42,921 nucleotides of DNA from Ruminococcus sp. UBA7158 (GTDB taxonomy: Bacteria > Bacillota > Clostridia > Oscillospirales > Ruminococcaceae). Location: assembly GCA_002491605.1 (NCBI GenBank), contig DKWG01000020.1:24986-67906 (forward strand). The letters run 5' to 3'. Made by a program: the position numbers and the translations under genes. This document shows, in pieces, positions 15,724 through 23,750 of the stretch (positions within the stretch are counted from its first letter, which is position 1; every line of letters starts with the position of its first letter). Under the pieces are notes generated by a model. That model had not been told where the DNA came from. It ran no database searches and saw only the letters and a program-made list of their open reading frames with translations.

Positions 15724-17118
15724 ATGAACAAAACACAAAGATTTTTTGAAGCGTTAAAGGATAAAAAAGTTGCATTTATAGGAACAGGCGTGAGCCACAC
15801 CGAGCTGATACGTTTGTTTCTTTCAAAGGGCATAGACGTTACGGTTTTAGATAAAAAAGACAGGTCCGCATTTGACCCTGAAATATACACTGAGTTCAGC
15901 GAAAAGGGCGCACATTTTGTTTTGGGCGAGGCATATCTTGACAGCCTGACAGATTTTGATGTTGTATACCGAACTCCGGGTATGTATTACAACAATCCTA
16001 TGCTCATGCAGGCAAGGCAGGCGGGGGTTGTTGTAACAAGTGAGATGGAGTCGTTTTTTGAGCTTTGCCCCTGCAAAATTTACGCAGTTACCGGCTCTGA
16101 CGGTAAGACCACCACAACAACTCTGATATCCGAGTTCTTAAAGAAGGAGGGCTACACCGTCTGGCTCGGCGGAAATATCGGAAAGGCGCTATTGCCGAGA
16201 ATTGAAAGCATTTCGGAAACGGATTTTGCAGTGGTTGAGCTGTCAAGCTTTCAGCTCATTTCAATGCGTGAATCGCCTGACGTTGCGGTTATAACAAACA
16301 TCGCCCCCAATCATCTGGACGTTCACGGAACTATGGAGGAGTATATAGGCGCAAAGTGCAATATTTTAGACCATCAAAACGCCTTTTCAAAGACAGTTTT
16401 AAATGCTGACAACGCCGAAACCATGAAGCTCACAGAGCACGTCAGGGGCAGTCTTTCAACATTTTCAAGGCTGTCGCCGGTCAAGGTAGGAGCATATCTC
16501 AATTCCGACAGAATGCTTTGCTACTGCGACGGCAGAAAGACAGTGAAAATCATTTCGGCTGATAAAATTAAAATTCCCGGAGAGCATAACGTTGAAAACT
16601 ACCTTGCAGCTATTTCAGCCGTCTGGGGAGACGTTTCGATAGATTCTATATGCCATGTTGCAAGACACTTCGGCGGAGTTGAGCATAGAATTGAATTTGT
16701 CAGAGAGCTTGACGGTGTAAAGTACTATAACGATTCTATAGCGTCCAGCCCGACAAGAGTTATAGCCGGTCTTAAATCGTTTAATACGAAAATAATAATG
16801 ATTGCCGGCGGATACGATAAAAAGATACCCTTTGAGCCGCTTGCCGAGCCTGTCAATAAGTATGTCAAAACCTTGATATTGATGGGAGTAACAGCGGACA
16901 AGATTGAAAAAGCAGTCACGGACACGCCTTATTACAATCCGGATGAGCTAAAGATTCTGCACGCTGCGGACATGGCTCAGGCGGTTGAGCTTGCACGCCG
17001 AAACGCAGTTGAGGGCGATATTGTAACCTTGTCTCCTGCCTGCGCATCGTTTGATATGTATCCAAACTTCGAGGTCAGAGGAAGACATTATAAATCGCTT
17101 GTGAGCGGATTGAAGTAA
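15724..17118 (+). CDS. murD: UDP-N-acetylmuramoylalanine-D-glutamate ligase MurD
   Basis: The 464-residue cytoplasmic ligase adds D-glutamate to UDP-MurNAc-L-Ala, using ATP, in peptidoglycan precursor synthesis. Visible are an N-terminal nucleotide-binding domain (KVAFIGTGVSHTELI), the ATP loop AVTGSDGKTTTT (about 119-130), GGNIGKAL, the NIAPNHLDVHGTMEEY region, the C-terminal NDSIASSPTRVIAGL and the ending LSPACASFDMYPNFEVRG. The ATG at 15724 is preferred over an upstream start at 15619 because AAAGG precedes it and the promoter lies between the two. The stop overlaps the next gene's ATG (TAATG), so the two are coupled. Confidence 0.95.
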   Translation: MNKTQRFFEALKDKKVAFIGTGVSHTELIRLFLSKGIDVTVLDKKDRSAFDPEIYTEFSEKGAHFVLGEAYLDSLTDFDVVYRTPGMYYNNPMLMQARQAGVVVTSEMESFFELCPCKIYAVTGSDGKTTTTTLISEFLKKEGYTVWLGGNIGKALLPRIESISETDFAVVELSSFQLISMRESPDVAVITNIAPNHLDVHGTMEEYIGAKCNILDHQNAFSKTVLNADNAETMKLTEHVRGSLSTFSRLSPVKVGAYLNSDRMLCYCDGRKTVKIISADKIKIPGEHNVENYLAAISAVWGDVSIDSICHVARHFGGVEHRIEFVRELDGVKYYNDSIASSPTRVIAGLKSFNTKIIMIAGGYDKKIPFEPLAEPVNKYVKTLILMGVTADKIEKAVTDTPYYNPDELKILHAADMAQAVELARRNAVEGDIVTLSPACASFDMYPNFEVRGRHYKSLVSGLK

Positions 17119-17882
17119 TGATAAGAAGAATAGACAGTCTTGAAAGCACTGATATAAGGCTTCGCAATTCTCACTACGCAAGAATTATCTTGTCTCACAT
17201 GATGACATACGGAACAGAGTATGACTTTTGTGAGTTTTACGAGCTGATGAAATCAGGTAAAAGAATAGGCGTTTTTGCCTGCTTAAACGGTTCAATGACA
17301 GCCGACATATTGGACGGCGCATCACTTTCAAGCGGATGTATAAGAGAATCCGACGAGTTTATAAGATTTAAGTCGCCCTATTTTGCCGAGATGCCTCCCG
17401 AGCTTTATTCAAAAATGGGAATAAGCGAGTATCAAAGAATTAAAAGATGCTTTTTTAAGGTTATACCCGGACAGGACTCCTCAGAGCTTAACTCGGAGCC
17501 TTATATGGAGACTGTATTTGCAACGGCATTTAACGGCAAGGACGAACATTACGGCTTGTGGCTTACCGATACCGTAAGACGTCGCAATAAGGACATAACA
17601 AGGGTTTATTCCTATCACAGCTCTGTTTTGACGGTCAGATGCCGCTCAAACGGCATGGCTTATATAACAGACGTTGCGACACCCGAAGCCGACAGGGGAA
17701 AGGGCTATGCAAGAACGCTTTTGGGCAAGGCTGCTTTTCAGATGAAAAGCGAGGGCTATGAATGCTATTTGACAGCCGATGAAAGCACTTGGGATTACTA
17801 CAGGTCTTTGGGCTATGAGGAAATAGGAAACGACATCATTTTAAAATTAAAGGACAAGAAAAACTATGAACAGCTTTTTTAA
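17118..17882 (+). CDS. GNAT family N-acetyltransferase
   Basis: A 254-residue protein with the acetyl-CoA binding motif of GNAT enzymes in its C-terminal third (YITDVATPEADRGKGYARTLLGKAAF, about 183-208). The N-terminal half is not recognisable and may bind the substrate, which is unknown. Its ATG overlaps the murD stop by one base and its end overlaps the next gene by 17 bases, so it is part of a tightly coupled operon; a role near cell-wall metabolism is possible but unproven. Confidence 0.8.
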   Translation: MIRRIDSLESTDIRLRNSHYARIILSHMMTYGTEYDFCEFYELMKSGKRIGVFACLNGSMTADILDGASLSSGCIRESDEFIRFKSPYFAEMPPELYSKMGISEYQRIKRCFFKVIPGQDSSELNSEPYMETVFATAFNGKDEHYGLWLTDTVRRRNKDITRVYSYHSSVLTVRCRSNGMAYITDVATPEADRGKGYARTLLGKAAFQMKSEGYECYLTADESTWDYYRSLGYEEIGNDIILKLKDKKNYEQLF

Positions 17883-19134
17883 AATTGACGACAAACTGAT
17901 AGCCTTGGCAAACAAGGCAGAGTCTGAGTGTAAGGACGCTTTTGCGCATATCGATGAGGTGGCACAGTACAACGGAATGAAGGTCTTAGCTGCGTTTACA
18001 CAAAACAATGTTTCAGAGACTGCGCTTCACGGTACTACGGGCTATGGCTATAACGATTTGGGCAGAGAAACCTTAGATAAAGTTTACGCTCAGGCTTTCG
18101 GCGGAGAGGACGCACTCGTTCGCCATAATTTTGTAAACGGTACGCATACTCTTTCGGTCGCACTTTTCGGAGTTTTGAGACCAAAGGATAAGCTTTTAAT
18201 GCTTTGCGGAGCACCGTATGATACGCTGGAAGAAATAATCGGAAAACGCGGTGAAAAGGGCAGCGGCTCGCTGATGGATTTCGGCATAGAGTATGAAGAG
18301 GTTGAGCTCTTGAAAAACGGTATGCCTGACCTTGAAAGAATAAGCGAACGTGTTAAAGACGCTAAGGTTGCGTATATTCAGCGCTCAAGGGGATATTCGA
18401 CAAGACCGTCGTACACTGTTGACGACATTGAAAAGATGATAAAGACAGTTAAGGAGTCGAACCCGAATGCTATTGTAATGGTTGACAACTGCTACGGCGA
18501 GTTTGTTGAGAAAAAAGAGCCTTTAGACGTCGGTGCGGATTTAATCATGGGCTCGCTGATAAAAAATCCGGGCGGAGCAATTGCATCCACAGGCGGATAT
18601 ATTGCCGGCAGGAAGGATTTAATAGAGCTGTGCGCAAACAGACTGACCTGCATCGGCATGGGCAAGGAGATAGGCGCAACTCTTAATCAGAACAGAGAGA
18701 TGTTCTTGGGATTTTTCTTGGCTCCCGAAATTGTCAGTGCCGCTTTGAAAACGTCTGAGTTTGCCTGCAGGCTTTTGAGCCTTTTGGGCTTTGAGTCGCT
18801 TCCGAAGGCAGGAGAAAAAAGAGCGGATATAATTGCGTCCGTAATGTTTAAAAACGAAAAGACATTGACGTCATTCATAAGGGGTATTCAAAAAGGAGCG
18901 CCTATTGACAGCTATGTAACTCCCGAGGGGTGGGATATGCCCGGGTATGACTCAAAGGTTATAATGGCGGCGGGAGCATTTACAATGGGAGCTTCTATTG
19001 AGCTTTCGTGCGACGCACCTATAAGAGAGCCGTACGCCGCATGGCTTCAGGGCGGTATTACATATCCTACCGGAAAGGCCGGAGTACTATTGGCTGTTCA
19101 AAATATGATTGACGAAGGCGAAATCAGTCTTTAA
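17866..19134 (+). CDS. YnbB-type methionine gamma-lyase family PLP enzyme
   Basis: A 422-residue fold-type I PLP protein of the group annotated as methionine gamma-lyase family or aluminium resistance protein (YnbB in Bacillus). Key parts are HGTTGYGYND near the N-terminus, NGTHTLSVALFGVLRPKD, IQRSRGYSTRPSY, VDNCYGEF with Asp207 likely contacting the PLP ring, and MGSLIKNPGG with Lys233 as the probable PLP lysine. The true substrate of this subgroup is not settled in my knowledge. It is embedded between a GNAT gene and hprK. Confidence 0.85.
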   Translation: MNSFFKIDDKLIALANKAESECKDAFAHIDEVAQYNGMKVLAAFTQNNVSETALHGTTGYGYNDLGRETLDKVYAQAFGGEDALVRHNFVNGTHTLSVALFGVLRPKDKLLMLCGAPYDTLEEIIGKRGEKGSGSLMDFGIEYEEVELLKNGMPDLERISERVKDAKVAYIQRSRGYSTRPSYTVDDIEKMIKTVKESNPNAIVMVDNCYGEFVEKKEPLDVGADLIMGSLIKNPGGAIASTGGYIAGRKDLIELCANRLTCIGMGKEIGATLNQNREMFLGFFLAPEIVSAALKTSEFACRLLSLLGFESLPKAGEKRADIIASVMFKNEKTLTSFIRGIQKGAPIDSYVTPEGWDMPGYDSKVIMAAGAFTMGASIELSCDAPIREPYAAWLQGGITYPTGKAGVLLAVQNMIDEGEISL

Positions 19135-19166
19135 GGAAATTTTTATATTGAGAAAGGAAGATTGCA

Positions 19167-20126
19167 ATGGCGGAAAAATACTCAGTATCACTTGAAAAGC
19201 TGGCAAAGGAGCTTGGATTGAAAACGGTCTATACCCCCAAGGACCTTTCAAAAATCATGATAACAAATAACGACATAAACCGTCCCGGCTTGCAGCTCAC
19301 CGGTTTTTATGCCTATTTCAACACCGAGAAGATTCAAATATGCGGAAATACCGAATTTGCCTACTTAAAGGGTCTTGAAGACGATGAGAGAAAAAGAGTT
19401 TTGGACACATTGTTCTCGTATAAATTCCCTGCTTTGATAATAACCAAGGACCATGAACCGTTCCCCGAAATGCTGGACGCAGCAAAGCTCAACAGTATCC
19501 CGATTTTTTCAACTGCTCTTGACACTTCAGCCGTCATGGCTCAAACGATTGCGTTCCTTAATCTGAATTTAGCTCAACGAATCACCCGACACGGCGTTTT
19601 GATCGAAATCTACGGCGAAGGCGTGCTTATTGTCGGTGAGAGCGGCGTCGGTAAATCCGAAACTGCTATTGAGCTTGTCAAGAGAGGACACAGACTTGTT
19701 GCTGACGATGCCGTTGAGATTAAAAAGGTATCTGCAATATCGCTTGTCGGCTCATCTCCCGATAACATTCGCCACTTTATCGAGCTCAGAGGCATAGGAA
19801 TCGTCAACGCAAGGCGTCTATTTGGTATGGGCGCAGTTAAAATGACTGAAAAGATAGACCTTGTTGTTAAGCTTGAGCCTTGGGATCCCGACAGAGTATA
19901 CGACAGAATGGGCGTTGACTCAGAGTATACAAATATTTTGGGCGTAAACGTTCCGAGTATCACCATCCCTGTCAAGCCCGGACGTAACTTGGCGGTAATA
20001 CTCGAGGTTGCAGCTATGAACAACCGTCAAAAGAAGATGGGCTACAACGCTGCTCAGGAGCTTTTGAGCAACTTGGGTCTTGAGATGGAAGGAAGCGAGA
20101 CCGTTTCAAACTGGGTTGATTTTTAA
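19167..20126 (+). CDS. hprK: HPr kinase/phosphorylase HprK
   Basis: The 319-residue bifunctional enzyme phosphorylates or dephosphorylates Ser46 of HPr, the trigger for carbon catabolite control in Firmicutes. Visible are the N-terminal domain (1-130), His142 in TRHGVL, P-loop GESGVGKS (157-164), the acidic ADDAVEI stretch, the family signature IELRGIGIVNARRLFG (about 208-223), and KPGRNLAVILEVAAMNNR at the C-terminus. GAAAGGAAG precedes the ATG. Its presence implies a CcpA/HPr-type system that could govern the glycosidase loci in this window. Confidence 0.95.
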   Translation: MAEKYSVSLEKLAKELGLKTVYTPKDLSKIMITNNDINRPGLQLTGFYAYFNTEKIQICGNTEFAYLKGLEDDERKRVLDTLFSYKFPALIITKDHEPFPEMLDAAKLNSIPIFSTALDTSAVMAQTIAFLNLNLAQRITRHGVLIEIYGEGVLIVGESGVGKSETAIELVKRGHRLVADDAVEIKKVSAISLVGSSPDNIRHFIELRGIGIVNARRLFGMGAVKMTEKIDLVVKLEPWDPDRVYDRMGVDSEYTNILGVNVPSITIPVKPGRNLAVILEVAAMNNRQKKMGYNAAQELLSNLGLEMEGSETVSNWVDF

Positions 20127-20147
20127 TATTTGAAAAGAGGGAAAAAC

Positions 20148-20876
20148 TTGCTTATACAAGCAGACTTGCATACACATACAGTTGCGTCGACTCACGCTTA
20201 TTCGACTATAACCGAAAACTGCCGATACGCAAACGAAATCGGCTTAAAGGCTTTGGCGATGACGGACCACTTCACTATGATGCCCGACTCACCCCACCTT
20301 TGGCATTTCAGAAACCTTCGGGTTTTGCCGAGAACCATATGCTCTGTGACTGTTCTTAAAGGTGCAGAGGTAAACATATATAATTATAACGGCGACGTTG
20401 ATATGGATGAAAAAGAGCTTAAGCATATGGAATGGGTTGTTGCGTCCTATCACAAGTATACATTTGCGGAGCTGTCCCAAGACCCTAAGGTCGTTACAGA
20501 CGGATACATAAAGCTTTGTCAGAATCCGTATGTAGACGTTATAGGTCATCCGACAACCGATTACTTCCCGTTTGAGCATGAACGGGCTATCAAGGCTTTT
20601 AAGGAGTATGATAAGCTTGTCGAAATCAATGAAAGTTCGATAAAGCTTAAAAAGGGCTCTGCAACGAATGTTGTGCCGATACTCAATCTGTGCAAAAAGT
20701 ATGATTGTCCTATAGTGGTAAACTCGGACGCTCATTTTTGGGACGCAGTAGGCACCGTTCCGGTTGCTCAAAAAATACTTTCCGAGCTTGATTTTCCCCA
20801 AAGGCTTATTGCAAACGCCGATTGGGATTCACTGCGTGAAAGAATACTGAAAAAACGTCCGCATTTAGATATTTAA
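20148..20876 (+). CDS. PHP-domain phosphatase (YcdX-like)
   Basis: This protein of about 242 residues has PHP metal-site motifs: ADLHTHT at the N-terminus, MTDHFTMMP, KGAEVNIYN, VIGHPTTDY and VVNSDAHFWDAVG. Proteins of this kind are metal-dependent phosphoesterases; the substrate is unknown. The start is TTG at 20148 with AGAGGG 7 bases upstream, preferred to the TTG at 20130, which would include this site. The gene sits between hprK and murB. Confidence 0.85.
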   Translation: MLIQADLHTHTVASTHAYSTITENCRYANEIGLKALAMTDHFTMMPDSPHLWHFRNLRVLPRTICSVTVLKGAEVNIYNYNGDVDMDEKELKHMEWVVASYHKYTFAELSQDPKVVTDGYIKLCQNPYVDVIGHPTTDYFPFEHERAIKAFKEYDKLVEINESSIKLKKGSATNVVPILNLCKKYDCPIVVNSDAHFWDAVGTVPVAQKILSELDFPQRLIANADWDSLRERILKKRPHLDI

Positions 20877-20899
20877 GTTTTTTGAAAGGTCAATTATAT

Positions 20900-21811
20900 A
20901 TGCCCAACGAAAAAATAGCCGCAATAGCATACGAGGCTCAGCAATTAGGCTGCAAATGCGCTGCGGATGAACCGCTCAGTGCTTACACAACCTTTAAAAT
21001 AGGCGGAAGGTGCGAGCTGATGGTGTTTATTAACAGTCATGAATCGCTTTCGCAGCTTGTTAAATCCGCAAACGCAGCCGGAGTAAAATACATGGTATTG
21101 GGCAACGGCTCAAATGTTTTGTTCTCTGACGATGGCTACAGCGGTGTTATATTTTTAATGGGACACGATTTTTCAGATATTTCAGTGTCCGATAATAAAA
21201 TAACAGCGTCGGCAGGAGCAATGCTTTCAAAGGTTTGCCGTACTGCACTTGATTCGTCGCTGTGCGGTATGGAGTTTGCATGGGGAATACCCGGAACCGT
21301 CGGCGGCGCAGTGTATATGAATGCCGGAGCATACGGCGGCGAGATGAAGGATATTGTTGCAGCCGTTACCTGCCTTACTCCGAGCGGAGACATAGTGACC
21401 TATCAAAAGGATGAGCTTGATTTCGGCTACAGGCACTCAAGATTTAAAGAGTCCGGTGAAATAGTTTTGAGCGCTGAATATAATTTGGCAAAAGGCGACT
21501 ACGATGAGATAAAGTCAAAGATGGATGAGCTGATGAACCGCAGAAAATCACGTCAGCCGCTTGAGTACCCGAGCGCCGGTTCGGCATTTAAAAGACCAGA
21601 GGGCACGTTTGCCAGTCTTGTCATTGAGGAAAGCGGATTGAAGGGATATAAAGTCGGCGGTGCGCAGGTTTCGCAAAAGCACGCCAACTTTATTATAAAT
21701 TTAGGCGGAGCAACAGCCTGCGATGTTTTAACACTTGTTTCGGATGTTAAGAGAATAGTTAAGGAAAAAACAGGCTTTTCACTCGAATGCGAAATTGAGT
21801 TTGTTGATTAA
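20900..21811 (+). CDS. murB: UDP-N-acetylenolpyruvoylglucosamine reductase MurB
   Basis: The 303-residue FAD enzyme reduces UDP-GlcNAc-enolpyruvate to UDP-MurNAc with NADPH. It shows TTFKIGGRCELMVFI (FAD site), LGNGSNVLFSDDG, GIPGTVGGAVYMNAGAYGGEM, YRHSRFKE, YPSAGSAFKRPEG with the catalytic Ser, and the ending KTGFSLECEIEFV. The ATG at 20900 has GAAAGG at 9-bp spacing; the TTG at 20882 is rejected. Second peptidoglycan gene of the operon. Confidence 0.95.
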   Translation: MPNEKIAAIAYEAQQLGCKCAADEPLSAYTTFKIGGRCELMVFINSHESLSQLVKSANAAGVKYMVLGNGSNVLFSDDGYSGVIFLMGHDFSDISVSDNKITASAGAMLSKVCRTALDSSLCGMEFAWGIPGTVGGAVYMNAGAYGGEMKDIVAAVTCLTPSGDIVTYQKDELDFGYRHSRFKESGEIVLSAEYNLAKGDYDEIKSKMDELMNRRKSRQPLEYPSAGSAFKRPEGTFASLVIEESGLKGYKVGGAQVSQKHANFIINLGGATACDVLTLVSDVKRIVKEKTGFSLECEIEFVD

Positions 21812-21826
21812 CGAGGTGAATCTTGT

Positions 21827-22681
21827 ATGAAGATAATTGTTGTAACCGGAATGTCAGGCGCAGGTAAGTCGAGCGCTGTCAATTATTTCGAGGACATCGA
21901 CTATTATTGCATTGACAATATGCCTCCGGAGCTTTTATTGAGCTTTGCAGATTTTATCGTCAAGTCAGACAATGTTATCAATAAAATAGCCGTTTCGATA
22001 GACGTCCGCTCGGGCGAGCTTTTCTCAAAATTTGAGGACTGTATCAACGCCCTGCACGCACCCGACGTCGACCTGAAGGTTTTGTTTATCGACGCTGACG
22101 ACGATACTCTTATCAACAGATACAAGGAGACAAGAAGACGCCATCCGCTTGACTATGAAGCAAAGGGCAATATCTATAAAGCCATAGAGATGGAACGCAA
22201 TGTCACGCTTGCTGCTAAGAATATGTCCGATTATTATATAAACACAACGGATATGTCAATATCAGACCTGAAGCAGCGCTTAAAGGAGTACTTTTCAGAG
22301 GGCGAAGAGGAAATGTCGGTCAGCGTTGTATCCTTCGGCTTCAAGCACGGAATACCGAAGGATGCAGACCTTGTTTTTGACGTTCGATGCCTTCCGAATC
22401 CATTCTACATACCTGAGCTGAAGCACAAAACAGGTCTTGACGACGATGTTTATAACTATGTAATGAACAGTGCCGAGGCAAATGAGGTATTTAAAAGAAT
22501 TGACGATTTAATTGAGTATTCAATTCCGCTGTATGAAAAAGAGGGCAAAACAAGACTTGTAGTTGCATTCGGCTGTACAGGCGGCAAGCATCGTTCTGTA
22601 AGCTTTGCAAGAAGAATTTCGGATAAGCTCAGCGGCATGGGAATTAACGTGAGAACAGAACACAGGCACATAAGCTTGTAG
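21827..22681 (+). CDS. rapZ: RapZ/YvcJ nucleotide-binding protein
   Basis: A 284-residue P-loop protein of the RapZ/YvcJ family: Walker A GMSGAGKSS (8-16), the CIDNMPPELL box, DVRSGELF, ETRRRHPL, VSFGFKHGIPKDADLVFDVRCLPNPFY and the C-terminal FGCTGGKHRSVSFARR. In Gram-positives it binds nucleotides and affects competence and wall homeostasis; in E. coli it is an adaptor for sRNA decay. Which role applies here is not visible. It lies 15 bp after murB and 14 bp before whiA; yvcK, often between rapZ and whiA, is absent. Confidence 0.94.
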   Translation: MKIIVVTGMSGAGKSSAVNYFEDIDYYCIDNMPPELLLSFADFIVKSDNVINKIAVSIDVRSGELFSKFEDCINALHAPDVDLKVLFIDADDDTLINRYKETRRRHPLDYEAKGNIYKAIEMERNVTLAAKNMSDYYINTTDMSISDLKQRLKEYFSEGEEEMSVSVVSFGFKHGIPKDADLVFDVRCLPNPFYIPELKHKTGLDDDVYNYVMNSAEANEVFKRIDDLIEYSIPLYEKEGKTRLVVAFGCTGGKHRSVSFARRISDKLSGMGINVRTEHRHISL

Positions 22682-22695
22682 TTATTATTAATAAT

Positions 22696-23658
22696 ATGGA
22701 ATCGACAAATACAGAGACATTTAATACAAGGGTAAAAAAAGAAGCCGCCGACAGCATTACAGGGCGCAAAAAATCCGACGCTTGCTTGCTGGGACTGCTT
22801 TTATCGGCTGCCGAAGATGAGCAGGGCGGTATTTACGTTCAAAATGATATTAAGGAGCTTTGCGAGCTATCAATAAGGCTGATTTGCCATGCCGCTGAGG
22901 ACGAAAATGCTGCGCAGATGTCAGTAGTCCGCTCAAGGGGCAGGACGCCAAAATACACAGCATATATTGAATCGGCAAACACAGTTCAAAGGATCATGGA
23001 ACGCCTTAATTTAAGCTGCCTTAATGAGGATGAGATCTTTTCGTGCGCAGACAGGCTCTCGGAAAAGAATTTCGGCGCTTTTGCGGCAGGATTATTTTTC
23101 AGCTTCGGAAATGTATCCTCTCCGGAAAAGGAGTATCACCTTGAATTTTCGTTTTTGAGCGAAACACTTTGTTCAAGGATTCAGGAGCTGTTTACAAAAA
23201 GACTCTATTTGCAGTTAAAAGTTACTCAAAGGCGCGGCAGGAGCATTTTATACTTGAAGGACAGCGAAAGCATTGAGGATATTCTGACACTTATAGGTGC
23301 AACTATGTGCAGCCTTGAGGTTATGAATGTCAAGGTTTTGAAGGACATAAGGAACAGAGCAAACCGTGCCACAAACTGCGACACTGCCAACTGCGAACGC
23401 CAAAATCGTTCGGCTGCTCGTCAGATTGAGGCTATAAAGACGATAGAGGTATTAGGCGGCGGACTTTCCCTGCTTCCGGACGAGCTGCATGAGGTAGCTG
23501 TAATGCGGCTGAAATACCCCGAGTATACGCTTTCGGAGCTTTCAGAGGAATTTGACCCTCCGATATCGAAATCAGGAGTCAACCACAGGCTAAAAAGAAT
23601 TGAGCAGCTTGCAGCAGAGCTTAATGGCAGTGCTGCAAAAAAAGCTATAGTTCAATAA
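22696..23658 (+). CDS. whiA: WhiA DNA-binding protein
   Basis: The 320-residue WhiA has an N-terminal LAGLIDADG-like fold (about 10-210; RKKSDACLLGLLLSAA, RTPKYTAYIE, FAAGLFFSFG) and a C-terminal helix-turn-helix (about 235-315; CDTANCERQNRSAARQIEAI, LPDELHEVAVMRLKYPEYTLSELSEEFDPPISKSGVNHRLKRIEQLA). It is involved in division and chromosome segregation in Firmicutes and sporulation in Streptomyces. There is no clear Shine-Dalgarno before the ATG at 22696, so it probably depends on translation of rapZ just upstream. Confidence 0.94.
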   Translation: MESTNTETFNTRVKKEAADSITGRKKSDACLLGLLLSAAEDEQGGIYVQNDIKELCELSIRLICHAAEDENAAQMSVVRSRGRTPKYTAYIESANTVQRIMERLNLSCLNEDEIFSCADRLSEKNFGAFAAGLFFSFGNVSSPEKEYHLEFSFLSETLCSRIQELFTKRLYLQLKVTQRRGRSILYLKDSESIEDILTLIGATMCSLEVMNVKVLKDIRNRANRATNCDTANCERQNRSAARQIEAIKTIEVLGGGLSLLPDELHEVAVMRLKYPEYTLSELSEEFDPPISKSGVNHRLKRIEQLAAELNGSAAKKAIVQ

Positions 23659-23676
23659 ATAAAGGATAACGCTGAT

Positions 23677-23719
23677 TTTCCTATCCGACTAAGGACAGTA
23701 TCTATAGTTGGGTAGGAAA
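23677..23719 (+). terminator. Hairpin between whiA and dnaE
   Basis: A 13-bp stem (23677-23689 with 23707-23719), including two G-U pairs when read as plus-strand RNA, has a 17-nt loop. No T run follows, so it is not a typical terminator; it may be an attenuator, a processing site or a weak terminator ahead of dnaE. Confidence 0.5.
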
Positions 23720-23750
23720 TAATATAAGCATAAAAGAAAGGAATTGAATC

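Noticed and set aside
20289..20801. 170-codon minus-strand frame inside the PHP gene
   Set aside because: Antisense shadow of a well-supported gene, low complexity and no known motif.
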